From contig NZ_AUIV01000022.1 of assembly GCF_000423885.1 (NCBI RefSeq), forward strand, positions 1-64,000: DNA of 64,000 nt. The letters are read 5' to 3'. The stretch comes from Thermomonas fusca DSM 15424 (GTDB lineage: Bacteria > Pseudomonadota > Gammaproteobacteria > Xanthomonadales > Xanthomonadaceae). A program made the translations under genes and the position numbers. The notes below the pieces were generated by a model, which saw only the letters and a list, made by a program, of their open reading frames with translations, ran no database searches and was not told the DNA's origin. Of this stretch, positions 6,537-16,147 are shown piece after piece (within the stretch, counting starts at the first letter, position 1; every line of letters starts with the position of its first letter).

Positions 6537-7970
6537 ATGCGCTGGGCCTGCATCCTGCTGCCGCAGCTTGCGCTGGACGGCGCGCTGCGGCGTTGCGCCG
6601 AACCCGACGCCCCGCTGGCGCTGGTCGCCGGAGCGCAGCAGCGGCGCGTGCTGCATGCGGTCAATCCCGCCGCCCGCGCGCTGGGCCTGCGCCGCGGCAT
6701 GGGCTTGGCCGCAGCGCAGGCGCTGGCAAGCAGCTTCGCCACCATCGAACATGATCCGCACGAGCAAGCCCGCTGGCACCACTTCCTTGCGGCCTGGGCC
6801 TACCGCTTCAGTTCGCAGGTCAGCAGCCAGTACGGGCATGCGCTGATCGTCGAGATCGAAGGCAGCCTGGGCCTGTTCGGGCCGTGGCCGCGCTTCGAGG
6901 CGCGGCTGCGGGAAGAGCTGGCACAGCTGGGATTTCGCCACCGCATCGTTGCCGCGCCGAACCCGGCCGCGGCGCGGGCGCTGGCCAATGTCCACGACGG
7001 GCTGGCGGTGGCGGGCGTCGAGCCGATGCGCCATGCCCTCGGGCAGCTGCCGGTGCAGCGCGCCGGCTTCGCGCCGGACGTCGCCACCGCCTTCCAGCGC
7101 ATGGGCCTGCGCACGCTGCGCCAGGTCATGGCGCTGCCGCGCGCCGGGCTGGCGCGGCGCTTCCCGGCGGATGTCCTGCGGCATCTGGATGCGTTGCTGG
7201 GCGAGGACGAATTGGCGCTGGCCTGGTACCGCCCGCCGGACCGGTTCGCGATGCGGATCGAGCTCGGTTACGAAGTCGAATCCTCGCAGGCGCTGCTGTT
7301 CCCGTTGAAGCGGCTGACCGCGGATCTTGCCGCCTTCCTGGCCGGCCGCGATGGCGGCGTGCAGCGGTTCGCCCTGCAACTGGAACACGAGGGGGGCGCG
7401 GCGACCGAGGTGGCGGTCGGGCTGCTTGCGCCGGAACGCGATGCCGCGCTGCTGTTCGAGCTGGCGCGCGGCCGGCTGGAGCAGGCGCCGGTGGCCGCGC
7501 CGGTGCGTGCGCTGGCGCTGGTGGCCGAGGAGCTGCCGCCGTTCATGCCGGCGCATCGCGAGCTGTTCGATGCGCGCCCGCAGCAGGCGACTTCGTGGGA
7601 GCAGCTGCGCGAACGCCTGCGCGCACGGCTGGGCGAAACGGCCGTGCACGGTCTGTCCGCCCATGACGACCATCGCCCGGAAGCGGCGTGGCGCGATGTC
7701 GCGGCGCCTCCGACCCGTCGCGGCTCGGCGCGGCTTCCGGCCCAATCACTGCCGCCGCAGCGTCCCGGCTGGCTGCTGGCCAGGCCCATCCCGCTGCGCG
7801 GCCCGCCGCCGCGCCTGCTGGCCGGCCCCGAACGCATCGAGTCTGGCTGGTGGAACGGCGATATCCGCCGCGATTACGCCGTCGCCCAGCTGGCCACCGG
7901 CCAGCGCGCCTGGGTGTACCAACCTGTCGGCGGTGACGGCGGCTACTGGCTGCACGGCTGGTTCGCATGA
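6537..7970 (+). CDS. imuB: ImuB, Y-family polymerase-like protein
   Basis: This is a 477-residue Y-family DNA polymerase relative (MRWACILLPQLALDGALRR start, HLDALLGEDELALAWYRPP little-finger region). Family members usually lack the catalytic acidic residues and act as the hub linking DnaE2, the beta clamp and ImuA. ATG 6537 follows the imuA TAG by two bases. The end overlaps the dnaE2 ATG by four bases. The frame also extends upstream to 6267, but that part is an imuA shadow. Confidence 0.88.
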   Translation: MRWACILLPQLALDGALRRCAEPDAPLALVAGAQQRRVLHAVNPAARALGLRRGMGLAAAQALASSFATIEHDPHEQARWHHFLAAWAYRFSSQVSSQYGHALIVEIEGSLGLFGPWPRFEARLREELAQLGFRHRIVAAPNPAAARALANVHDGLAVAGVEPMRHALGQLPVQRAGFAPDVATAFQRMGLRTLRQVMALPRAGLARRFPADVLRHLDALLGEDELALAWYRPPDRFAMRIELGYEVESSQALLFPLKRLTADLAAFLAGRDGGVQRFALQLEHEGGAATEVAVGLLAPERDAALLFELARGRLEQAPVAAPVRALALVAEELPPFMPAHRELFDARPQQATSWEQLRERLRARLGETAVHGLSAHDDHRPEAAWRDVAAPPTRRGSARLPAQSLPPQRPGWLLARPIPLRGPPPRLLAGPERIESGWWNGDIRRDYAVAQLATGQRAWVYQPVGGDGGYWLHGWFA

Positions 7971-10900
7971 GTCTGGCCCGAATGCACTACGCCGAACTGC
8001 ACTGCCTGTCGAGCTTCTCGTTCCAGCGCGGCGCCTCCAGTGCGCGCGAGCTGTTCGAGCGCGCCCGCCAGCACGGCTACACGGCATTGGCGATCACCGA
8101 CGAGTGCACGCTGGCCGGGATCGTGCGCGCCTGGCAGGCGGCGAAGGAAGTTGGCCTGCCGCTGATCGTCGGCAGCGAGATGCGCATCGAGGGCGGCCCG
8201 AAACTGGTGCTCCTGGTCGAGAACCTCGCCGGCTACCAGGCCCTGTGCCGGCTGATCACCACCGCCCGCCGACGCGCACCGAAGGGCGAATACCGGCTGC
8301 TGCGCGAGGATGTTTCCGGCTCGCTGGACGGGCTTTTCGCACTGTGGATTCCGGACGATCCGGCCGATCCGGCCGATTCCCGCGACGGGCACTGGTTGCG
8401 GGAAATTTTCCCGGCGCGGCTGTGGATCACGGCGGAACTGCACCGCGGCCAGCGCGATGCGGAGAAACTCGCGGCCCTGCAGGTGCTCGGCAGGACGCTG
8501 GACCTGCCGCTGGTCGCCGCCGGCGACGTGCACATGCACGCGCGCGGACGCCGCGCACTGCAGGACGTGATGACCGCGATCCGTCATCGCACCACGGTGG
8601 CGGAAGCCGGGCTGCGGCTGTTCCCGAACGGCGAGCGCCACCTGCGCCCACTGCACGCCCTGGCCGAGCTGTATCCGCCGGAACTGCTGGCCGAATCCGC
8701 GCGCATCGCCCGGCGCTGCCACTTCGACCTCGGCGAACTGCGCTACCACTATCCGCGCGAGCTGGTGCCCGACGGGCAGACGCCGGCAAGCTGGCTGCGC
8801 ACGTTGACCGGACAGGGCCTGCGCTGGCGCTGGCCGGAAGCCATCCCGAAGAAAGCGCGGGATCTGGCCGAGAAGGAACTCGCGCTGATCGCCGAGTTGC
8901 AGTACGAGGGCTATTTCCTGACCGTGCACGACATCGTGCGCCACGCCCGCAGCCTCGGCATCCTCTGCCAGGGCCGCGGCTCGGCAGCGAACTCGGTGGT
9001 CTGCTATGCGCTGGGCATCACCGAGATCGACCCCGACCGGATCGGCATGCTGTTCGAGCGTTTCGTCTCGAAGGAGCGCGACGAGCCGCCGGACATCGAC
9101 GTCGATTTCGAGCACGAGCGGCGCGAGGAGGTCATCCAGTACATCTTCCAGCGCTACGGCCGCGACCGCGCCGCGCTCACCGCGGTGGCCAGCAGCTACC
9201 ACGGCGCCGGTGCGATCCGCGACGTGGCCAAGGCGCTGGGGTTGCCCCCGGACCAGGTCGACGCGCTGGCCGGCTGCGTCGGCCGCTGGAGCGATCCGTT
9301 GCCCCCGCCCGAGCGCCTGCGCGAAAAAGGCTTCGACCCCGACAGCCCGCTGTTGCGGCGGGTGCTGGTGCTGGCCGGGGAACTGGTGGGATTTCCGCGC
9401 CACCTGTCGCAGCATCCGGGCGGGTTCGTGATTTCCGAGCAGCCGCTGTCCACGCTGGTGCCGGTGGAGAACGCGGCGATGGACGGGCGCACCGTGGTGC
9501 AGTGGGACAAGGACGACCTCGACGCGGTCGGGTTGCTCAAGGTCGACATCCTCGCGCTGGGCATGCTCACCGCGCTGCGGCGCTGCCTCGACCTGCTGCG
9601 CGCCCATCACGGCCGCGACCTGGCGCTGGCGACGATCCCGGCCGAAGACCCGGCCACCTACGAGATGGTCTGCCGCGCCGACACCATCGGCGTGTTCCAG
9701 ATCGAATCGCGCGCGCAGATGGCGATGCTGCCGCGGCTGCAGCCGCGCACCTTCTACGACCTGGTGATCGAGGTGGCGATCGTGCGCCCAGGGCCGATCC
9801 AGGGCGACATGGTGCATCCCTACCTGCGCCGGCGTACCGGCGAGGAGCCGGTACGCTATCCCTCGAAGGAACTGGAGAGGGTGTTCGAGCGCACGCTGGG
9901 CGTGCCGCTGTTCCAGGAGCAGGTGATGGAGCTGGCCATCGTCGCCGCCGGCTATACGCCCGGCGAGGCCGACGACCTGCGCCGTTCGATGGCGGCATGG
10001 AAGCGCCACGGCGGGCTGGAGCACCATCGGGACAAGCTGACCGCCGGCATGCTGGCGCGCGGCTACGGCGCCGGATTCGCGGCGCGCATCTTCGAGCAGA
10101 TCAAAGGCTTCGGCAGCTACGGCTTCCCGGAGTCGCACGCGGCCAGCTTCGCCCTGCTCACCTATGCCAGCAGCTGGCTCAAATGCCACTATCCCGCGGC
10201 CTTTGCCTGCGCCCTGCTCAACAGCCAGCCGATGGGGTTCTACAGCCCCGACCAGCTGCTGCAGGACGCGCGTCGGCACGGGGTGGAAGTGCGCCCGGTG
10301 GACGTACGCCACAGCGACTGGGACTGCACGCTGGAGCCGGACCGACGCGGCGCGTTCGCGCTGCGGATGGGGCTGTGCATGGTGAAGGGTTTCAACGAGG
10401 ACAGTGCGCGACGGATCGAACGGGCTAGGGCGGCGCAGGCCTTCACCGATGTTGCCGATCTGTCCGAACGCGCCGCGCTGGACAACCGGGCACGCGAAGC
10501 CCTGGCCGATGCCGGCGCGCTGCGCGGGTTGGCCGGTCATCGCCATCGCGCGCGCTGGGAAGTGGCCGGCGTGGAGGAGCAGCGTCCCTTGCTGGGCGCC
10601 GCGACGCAGCCGCGCGAGGGCCAGGTGGCGCTGCCGCTGCCGACGGCGGGCGAAGACCTGTTCGCCGATTACGCCACCGTGGGCACCACGCTGGGCCGGC
10701 ACCCGCTGGCGCGGCTGCGCGCGCAGCTGCGGGCGCGCCGCTGCCGCAGCTCGCGGGAGCTGCCGCGGATTCCATCGGGCCGGCACATCGCCGCGGCCGG
10801 GCTGGTGGTGGGGCGGCAGCGCCCGCAGACCGCCAGCGGCGTCACCTTCGTGACCCTGGAGGACGAGCACGGGATGATCAACGTGGTGGTCTGGAAGCAG

Positions 10901-11062
10901 GTGGCCGACCAGCAGCGGCAGCCGTTCCTGGAGTCGAAGCTGATGATGGTGGAGGGGCGGCTGGAAGCCGAACACGGCGTGCGCCACCTGATCGCCAGGC
11001 GCCTGCATGACCTGACCCCGCTGCTCGGCAGCCTGGACGTGCGCAGCCGCGATTTCCACTGA
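7967..11062 (+). CDS. dnaE2: DnaE2, error-prone DNA polymerase III alpha subunit
   Basis: This 1031-residue C-family polymerase is shorter than replicative DnaE (about 1160), as usual for DnaE2. A PHP domain lies at the N-terminus (YAELHCLSSFSFQRG). The palm acidic motif is PPDIDVDFEHERREEV, and the finger region includes IKGFGSYGFPESHAASFA. The C-terminal OB fold (GVTFVTLEDEHGMINVVVW) is followed by no further domain. ATG 7967 overlaps the imuB TGA (ATGA). It performs the translesion synthesis step of the LexA2-controlled mutasome. Confidence 0.95.
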   Translation: MSLARMHYAELHCLSSFSFQRGASSARELFERARQHGYTALAITDECTLAGIVRAWQAAKEVGLPLIVGSEMRIEGGPKLVLLVENLAGYQALCRLITTARRRAPKGEYRLLREDVSGSLDGLFALWIPDDPADPADSRDGHWLREIFPARLWITAELHRGQRDAEKLAALQVLGRTLDLPLVAAGDVHMHARGRRALQDVMTAIRHRTTVAEAGLRLFPNGERHLRPLHALAELYPPELLAESARIARRCHFDLGELRYHYPRELVPDGQTPASWLRTLTGQGLRWRWPEAIPKKARDLAEKELALIAELQYEGYFLTVHDIVRHARSLGILCQGRGSAANSVVCYALGITEIDPDRIGMLFERFVSKERDEPPDIDVDFEHERREEVIQYIFQRYGRDRAALTAVASSYHGAGAIRDVAKALGLPPDQVDALAGCVGRWSDPLPPPERLREKGFDPDSPLLRRVLVLAGELVGFPRHLSQHPGGFVISEQPLSTLVPVENAAMDGRTVVQWDKDDLDAVGLLKVDILALGMLTALRRCLDLLRAHHGRDLALATIPAEDPATYEMVCRADTIGVFQIESRAQMAMLPRLQPRTFYDLVIEVAIVRPGPIQGDMVHPYLRRRTGEEPVRYPSKELERVFERTLGVPLFQEQVMELAIVAAGYTPGEADDLRRSMAAWKRHGGLEHHRDKLTAGMLARGYGAGFAARIFEQIKGFGSYGFPESHAASFALLTYASSWLKCHYPAAFACALLNSQPMGFYSPDQLLQDARRHGVEVRPVDVRHSDWDCTLEPDRRGAFALRMGLCMVKGFNEDSARRIERARAAQAFTDVADLSERAALDNRAREALADAGALRGLAGHRHRARWEVAGVEEQRPLLGAATQPREGQVALPLPTAGEDLFADYATVGTTLGRHPLARLRAQLRARRCRSSRELPRIPSGRHIAAAGLVVGRQRPQTASGVTFVTLEDEHGMINVVVWKQVADQQRQPFLESKLMMVEGRLEAEHGVRHLIARRLHDLTPLLGSLDVRSRDFH

Positions 11063-11128
11063 GCCGGCCGCAACCCGCGACGCAATTTGGTGCCGCTGCC
11101 CGCACCCGCGATGCGGCTGCGCCAGGCA

Positions 11129-11153
11129 ACAAAAAAGCCCGCTTGCGCGGGCT
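11129..11153 (-). terminator. Terminator of the tRNA-Leu gene
   Basis: On the minus strand GCCCGC / GCGGGC (11137-11152) with a four-base loop is followed by six T. It lies just after the tRNA 3' end. The plus strand lacks a good T tract, so it probably does not serve dnaE2. Confidence 0.8.
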
Positions 11154-11168
11154 TCTTCAGAACCACTG

Positions 11169-11253
<85 letters not shown>

Positions 11254-11269
11254 CGGTGGTGAGCCGCGC

Positions 11270-11298
11270 ATTCTCCAGAGATGCGCCGGGACTGTCAA
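11270..11298 (-). promoter_or_regulatory. Sigma-70 promoter for tRNA-Leu
   Basis: On the minus strand TTGACA (11293-11298) and GAGAAT (11270-11275) are exactly 17 bases apart. The predicted start is a few bases before the mature tRNA 5' end at 11253. Confidence 0.75.
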
Positions 11299-11350
11299 CA
11301 GTTATTTGCCGGCCTGCATGCGGTTCACTTTGGGCCTGTAACATCGCGGC

Positions 11351-13762
11351 ATGAGCAAACCTCCCAGCAAGCGCGGCCAGGGCCGCGACAAGGGGGCCGG
11401 CACCACAAAAGGCGCCGGCAAGTCCAGTGGATCACCTGCCAAGGGTGCCGGCAAGCGGCCGGGTTGGATGCCCGAACCGCCGGCGGGCGGACCGGGCCGG
11501 CGCGCGCCGCGGCCGGCATCGGCGCCGGTCGCCGACCCGCATGCGCATCGCGAAGCGCAGCGCTACGAACACCCGATCGCCAGCCGCGAAATGATCCTGC
11601 AGATGCTGGCCGCGCAGGATGGGCCGATGGACGACCAGGCGCTGGCGCAGAAGCTGGCGCTGACCGAACCGGACCGTTTCGATGCCCTGCAGAAGCGCCT
11701 CGGCGCCATGCTGCGCGCCGGCCAGCTGCTGCAGAACCGTCGCGGCGGCTACGTGCCGGCGGCGCAGGCCGAACTGATCGCCGGCAGCGTGATCGCCAAT
11801 CCCGACGGCTTTGGCTTCCTGCGCCCGGAGAAGGGCGGCGACGACCTGTTCCTGCCGCCGTATGAAATGCGCAAGGTCAGCCACGGCGACCGCGTGCTGG
11901 TCAGCATCACCGGCATGGACCGGCGCGGGCGCGGCGAGGCGACCATCGTCGAAGTATTGGAACGCCGCCTGACCCGGCTGCTGGGCCGTTATACGGAGGA
12001 GCTGGGCATCGCCTACGTGGTGCCGGACGACAAGCGCATCCAGCGCAACGTGCTGGTGCCGCAGGACGCGCGCGGCGAGGCGAAGGCGGGCCAGCTGGTG
12101 GTGGTGGAGATCACCACGCCGCAGGATGCCCACCGCCCGCCGATCGGCCGCGTGCTGGCGGTGCTGGGCGACAAGCTGACCGCCTCGCAGGCAGTCGAAG
12201 CGGCGATCCACGGCCACGACATCCCGCACGAATTCTCGCCGGAGGTGTTGGCGCAGGCCACCGCCGTTCCGTTGGAAGTGCAGCCCGCCGAGATCGCCGG
12301 CCGGGTCGACTTGCGCAGCGTGCCGCTGGTGACCATCGATGGCGAGGACGCCAAGGATTTCGACGACGCGGTGTGGTGCGAACCCAACGCCGACGGCTTC
12401 CGCCTGGTCGTCGCGATTGCCGATGTCTCGCATTACGTGCGTCCGGGCACGCCGCTGGACGACGAGGCGCAGCTGCGCGCCACCTCGGTCTATTTCCCCG
12501 GATTCGTGGTGCCGATGCTGCCGGAGACGCTGAGCAACGGCATCTGCTCGCTCAATCCGGCGGTGGACCGGCTGTGCTTCTGCTGCGACATGCAGGTGGG
12601 CCGCGACGGCATCGTGACCTCGAGCTGGTTCTACGAAGCGGTGATGCATTCGCATGCGCGCCTCACCTATACCGACGTGTGGAACGCGGTGGGCGAGGGC
12701 GTTCCCGAGGACGACCACGACGCCGCGCTGGCCAAGATCGGCGCGTTGCTGCCGCAGGTGCAGCGCCTGCACCAGCTCTACAAGGTGCTGGACAAGGCGC
12801 GCGCCCGGCGCGGCGCCATCGAGTTCGAGAGCAGCGAAGTCCGCTTCCTGCTGGACGCCAAGGGCGCGGTGTCCCAGGCGGGCATGCTCCAGCGCAACGA
12901 CGCCCACAAGCTGATCGAGGAGTGCATGATCGCGGCCAACGTGCAGGCCGCGCTGCACCTGCTGGAAGCGCGCATCCCCGCCCCCTACCGAGACCACGAC
13001 AAGCCGCCGGAATCGAAATACGCGGACCTGGAGGAGTTCCTCAAGGAGTTCGCACTGCGCCTGCCGCCGTGGAGCAAGGTGAAGCCGAAGGACTTCCGCA
13101 ACCTGCTGGAGAAGATCCGCGAGCGGCCCGACGCCGCTCTGCTGGAGTCGGTGATCCTGCGCAGCCAGTCGCTGGCGGTGTACGCGCCGGACAACATCGG
13201 CCACTTCGGTCTCGCGCTGGAAGCGTACGCGCACTTCACCTCGCCGATCCGGCGCTACCCCGACCTGCTGGTGCACCGCGCGATCAAGCACGCGCTGGCC
13301 GGCGGCCGCCCGGAAGCCTACGAGTATTCGCCGCATGAGATGGCCGCGCTGTCACTGCAATGCTCGGAACGCTCGCGCCGTGCCGACGAGGCCCAGCGCG
13401 AGGTCGACGAGCGCTACCGCGCGGCGTGGATGGAAAGCCACGTCGGCAAGGAGTTCGACGGCACCATCAGCGGTGTCACCAGCTTCGGCCTGTTCATCGA
13501 GCTGGACGATTCCAAGGTCAACGGCCTGGTCCACGTCACCCAGCTGCCGCGCGACTTCTACCACTTCGACGCGGTACGCAAGACCCTCACCGGCGAGCGC
13601 CGCGGCCGCGAGTTCCGGCTTGGCGACCGCGTCCGCATCGTGGTGCTCAAGGCCAGCGTGGAAGAGCGCAAGATCGACTTCCGCCTGGCCGAGGAAGACG
13701 CCGGCCTGCCGCCGGTGCCGGAGCGGGGCAAGCCGGCGAAGCGGCAGAAGCGGAAGTACTGA
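11351..13762 (+). CDS. rnr: Ribonuclease R
   Basis: This is an 803-residue RNase II/R-family 3'-5' exoribonuclease. A basic Gly/Lys-rich N-terminal extension (residues 1-60) and an OB/cold-shock region precede the RNB catalytic domain, which has the acidic cluster TIDGEDAKDFDDAVW. The S1 domain follows (EFDGTISGVTSFGLFIELDD), then a basic tail (GKPAKRQKRKY). It degrades structured RNA and helps in rRNA quality control and trans-translation. rlmB follows after one inserted gene, an arrangement close to the E. coli rnr-rlmB order. Confidence 0.96.
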   Translation: MSKPPSKRGQGRDKGAGTTKGAGKSSGSPAKGAGKRPGWMPEPPAGGPGRRAPRPASAPVADPHAHREAQRYEHPIASREMILQMLAAQDGPMDDQALAQKLALTEPDRFDALQKRLGAMLRAGQLLQNRRGGYVPAAQAELIAGSVIANPDGFGFLRPEKGGDDLFLPPYEMRKVSHGDRVLVSITGMDRRGRGEATIVEVLERRLTRLLGRYTEELGIAYVVPDDKRIQRNVLVPQDARGEAKAGQLVVVEITTPQDAHRPPIGRVLAVLGDKLTASQAVEAAIHGHDIPHEFSPEVLAQATAVPLEVQPAEIAGRVDLRSVPLVTIDGEDAKDFDDAVWCEPNADGFRLVVAIADVSHYVRPGTPLDDEAQLRATSVYFPGFVVPMLPETLSNGICSLNPAVDRLCFCCDMQVGRDGIVTSSWFYEAVMHSHARLTYTDVWNAVGEGVPEDDHDAALAKIGALLPQVQRLHQLYKVLDKARARRGAIEFESSEVRFLLDAKGAVSQAGMLQRNDAHKLIEECMIAANVQAALHLLEARIPAPYRDHDKPPESKYADLEEFLKEFALRLPPWSKVKPKDFRNLLEKIRERPDAALLESVILRSQSLAVYAPDNIGHFGLALEAYAHFTSPIRRYPDLLVHRAIKHALAGGRPEAYEYSPHEMAALSLQCSERSRRADEAQREVDERYRAAWMESHVGKEFDGTISGVTSFGLFIELDDSKVNGLVHVTQLPRDFYHFDAVRKTLTGERRGREFRLGDRVRIVVLKASVEERKIDFRLAEEDAGLPPVPERGKPAKRQKRKY

Positions 13763-13780
13763 CTTGATTGGGAGCGCATC

Positions 13781-14287
13781 GTGACCGCCGCCATGTTCGC
13801 AGCGCTGCTTCTGATGGCACAGCCTGTCTCCGGAGGATCTGCGGGTTCCGGTCAGGCTGTCTCACTGCTTACGTCACGTCCCGCTCAATGCGTTTCGGTT
13901 TCCGGTTCCGCTGGACTTATGGTTGTTCTGGATCGGAATGATGTGGAGGACATGGCAACTCCACCACGTTCACGATGGACGACGGAGGCAGAGCGGTTGC
14001 GGTTGGTGCGGTTTCACCAGGCTCAGGAGCTCATCGCCGCCGTATCCGGTGGGAAGAACTCTCTGGGTTGCGATGTGGCCGGGAACATCGGCGGGGGCGT
14101 GTATGCCATGCTCGCGCTGATCCGAGAGGGGAAAGGGCGAGTCTGGAAGTCGGCAACGAATGCCTTCCTGCCCTCGGTGATAGTGTCGGCACACAATATC
14201 GATTGCAGCAGGGGCCCGGCCGGCCATTACACGCTGGTGGAACCCGGTGGCAAGGCCTTCTTCCTGATTCCCGCCTGCGTCGTCTAG
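13781..14287 (+). CDS. Hypothetical exported protein, lower GC than neighbours
   Basis: This 168-residue protein of unknown function has a hydrophobic N-terminus (MTAAMFAALLLMAQPVSGG) that looks like a signal peptide, then a cysteine-containing mature part (Cys near CVSVSG, GCDVAG, DCSRGP and PACVV). The start is GTG 13781 with GGGAG eight bases upstream. Base and codon use is noticeably less GC-rich than rnr and rlmB on either side, suggesting later acquisition. I do not recognise a domain. Confidence 0.55.
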   Translation: MTAAMFAALLLMAQPVSGGSAGSGQAVSLLTSRPAQCVSVSGSAGLMVVLDRNDVEDMATPPRSRWTTEAERLRLVRFHQAQELIAAVSGGKNSLGCDVAGNIGGGVYAMLALIREGKGRVWKSATNAFLPSVIVSAHNIDCSRGPAGHYTLVEPGGKAFFLIPACVV

Positions 14288-14345
14288 ACGATGTCACCTC
14301 TGCAGGCGTTGTGTCAGCCTCCTCGCATGCAGGCAAAATAGCCGC

Positions 14346-15092
14346 ATGAGCAAACCCTCCCAATGGATCGTCGGCATCAACGCGGTGGCCTCTGCGCTGG
14401 AGCACGACGCCGAACACGTCCGCGAAGTGCTGCTGGAAGCCGGCGGCAAGAACCCGCGCATCATCGAGATCGAGCAGCAGGCGCGGCGCAAGGACATCGA
14501 CGTGCGCCGGGTCGCCCAGCAGGCGCTGGATGGCGTGGCCGGCGGCGTGCGCCACCAGGGCGCGGCGGCACGCTACGCCGCGGCCAAGACCTGGGACGAG
14601 CACGAGTTGCCGGCATTGATCGAAGCCGCCGAAGGCCGCGCGCTGCTGCTGGTGCTGGACGGCGTGCAGGACCCGCACAACCTCGGCGCCTGCCTGCGCA
14701 GCGCCGCCGCGGCGGGCGCCACGGCGGTGGTGTTCCCGAAGGACAAGGCGGTGCAGGTCAACGCCACCGTGCGCAAGACCTCGGCCGGCGCGGCGGACAC
14801 CCTGCCGATCTTCAGCGTGACCAACCTCTCGCGCACCCTGCGCGACCTGCAGAAGGCCGGCGTGTGGATCTACGGGCTGGCTGGCGAAGCCGACGCCTCG
14901 CTGTACGCCACCGACCTGAAGGGTAACGTGGCATTGGTGATGGGCAGCGAGGGCGAAGGGCTGCGCCGGCTGACCCGCGAAAACTGCGACGGGCTGGTGA
15001 AGATCCCGATGCCGGGCGGTTTCGAAAGCCTCAACGTGTCGGTGGCCAGCGGCGTGGCGCTGTTCGAAGCCGTGCGGCAAAGGAGCGCGTGA
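14346..15092 (+). CDS. rlmB: 23S rRNA (guanosine-2251-2'-O)-methyltransferase
   Basis: This is a 248-residue SpoU/TrmH-family methyltransferase. The N-terminal substrate-binding domain (WIVGINAVASALEHD) is followed by the knotted SPOUT domain with LDGVQDPHNLGACLRSA, VMGSEGEGLRR and IPMPGGFESLNVSVASGVALFE, which are SpoU motifs I to III. It methylates Gm2251 in the peptidyl-transferase P loop. The stop overlaps the next gene as TGATG. Confidence 0.95.
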   Translation: MSKPSQWIVGINAVASALEHDAEHVREVLLEAGGKNPRIIEIEQQARRKDIDVRRVAQQALDGVAGGVRHQGAAARYAAAKTWDEHELPALIEAAEGRALLLVLDGVQDPHNLGACLRSAAAAGATAVVFPKDKAVQVNATVRKTSAGAADTLPIFSVTNLSRTLRDLQKAGVWIYGLAGEADASLYATDLKGNVALVMGSEGEGLRRLTRENCDGLVKIPMPGGFESLNVSVASGVALFEAVRQRSA

Positions 15093-15358
15093 TGGCGTTG
15101 AACCTGATGTGGTACGACTGGGTGGGCATCGCCGGGACACTGGCGGTGCTGGTGGCGTTTTTCCTGCTGCAGGCCGGGAAGCTGTCCGGCACCGGCATCG
15201 TCTATCAGCTGTTGAATCTGTTCGGCTCCGGCGGCGTGCTGGTGTCGCTGCTGGGCAAGTTCAACGTGTCGGTGTTCGTGCTGGAAGCCGTGTGGATGGC
15301 GATCAGCGCGTACGGGATCGTGCGCACGCTCAGGGCGAAGCGTCCCGAGGCGCAATGA
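15092..15358 (+). CDS. Small inner-membrane protein, 88 aa
   Basis: Three predicted membrane segments (WVGIAGTLAVLVAFFLLQAG, IVYQLLNLFGSGGVLVSLLG, VSVFVLEAVWMAISAYGIV) are followed by a basic tail. It resembles the CBU_0592-type membrane proteins; function unknown. ATG 15092 is chosen over an in-frame GTG at 15089 because AAGGAG lies seven bases before it and it overlaps the rlmB stop (TGATG), so it is translationally coupled. Confidence 0.75.
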   Translation: MALNLMWYDWVGIAGTLAVLVAFFLLQAGKLSGTGIVYQLLNLFGSGGVLVSLLGKFNVSVFVLEAVWMAISAYGIVRTLRAKRPEAQ

Positions 15359-15394
15359 GTCGCCGGGCGGCGTGCCTGCAGCGAGCCCAGGGAC

Positions 15395-15420
15395 AATCGG
15401 CGCCATGGATGGCGCCGATT
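15395..15420. repeat. Perfect inverted repeat between converging genes
   Basis: AATCGGCGCCAT and its exact complement are separated by GG, giving 12-bp arms. It lies between the converging small membrane protein gene and rnt. There is no T tract, so termination would be weak; a hairpin stabilising both 3' ends is possible. Confidence 0.5.
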
Positions 15421-15437
15421 AGCCTACATGGACGTAT

Positions 15438-16106
15438 TTACGGCGTGTCCCCAGCCGCTGCGGGTACGGCGTTCGGCGACGGGGCAGAACGAAGCCAGCT
15501 GTTGGCAATCGCACAGAACAGCTTCGCAGTCTGCTCGGTGTCGTATACCGCCGAATGCGCCTGGCTGGGATCCCAGCCAAGCCCGGCAGCCATCGCCGCG
15601 CGCGCCAGCACGGTCTGGCCGTAGGCCAGGCCGGCCATCGTCACAGTGTCGAACACGCTGAACGGGTGGAACGGGTTGCGCTTGTGCTGCACCCGCGCCA
15701 CCGCGGCGTTGACGAAATTGAGGTCGAAGTGGGCGTTGTGGCCCACCAGGATGGCGCGCTGGCAGCCGTGCTTCTTCACCGCGGCGCGTACCGGCGCGAA
15801 GATCGCATCCAGCCCGCTGCGCTCGTCCACCTCGCCGCGCAGCGGGTGGCCGATCTTGATGCCGGTGACTTCCAGTGACTTCGGGTCGATGCTGGTGCCG
15901 GGCGCGGGGGCGATGTGCGCGTGCGCGACTTCGCCCGGCACGTAGTTGCCGGCCGCATCCAATTCGATCGGGATTGCCGCGATCTCCAGCAGGGCGTGCT
16001 TGTTCCAGTCGAAGCCGCCGGTTTCCACGTCCACCACCACCGGCAGGTAGCCGCGGAAGCGCTCGGCCATCGCCGCGAAGGCGGGTGCATCTTGCGTATC
16101 GGTCAT
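15438..16106 (-). CDS. rnt: Ribonuclease T
   Basis: This is a 222-residue DEDDh exoribonuclease that trims the 3' ends of tRNA and other stable RNAs. Exo I is VVVDVETGGFDW, Exo II is GHNAHFDLNF, and Exo III is HSAVYDTEQTAKLF with the catalytic His. ATG 16106 is preferred over a TTG two codons upstream. It lies 41 bases behind the bufferin operon on the same strand and may be read from it. Confidence 0.94.
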   Translation of the reverse strand: MTDTQDAPAFAAMAERFRGYLPVVVDVETGGFDWNKHALLEIAAIPIELDAAGNYVPGEVAHAHIAPAPGTSIDPKSLEVTGIKIGHPLRGEVDERSGLDAIFAPVRAAVKKHGCQRAILVGHNAHFDLNFVNAAVARVQHKRNPFHPFSVFDTVTMAGLAYGQTVLARAAMAAGLGWDPSQAHSAVYDTEQTAKLFCAIANSWLRSAPSPNAVPAAAGDTP

Positions 16107-16147
16107 CGGCAAAGCCTAGCAGAGCGGCGCGGTGGCCCACGTCGCTT

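Noticed and set aside
7943..11059. 1038-codon minus-strand frame opposite dnaE2
   Set aside because: Mirror of the third-codon GC bias in dnaE2. The translation is low-complexity (QRQ, HHA, RRQ) and matches no family.
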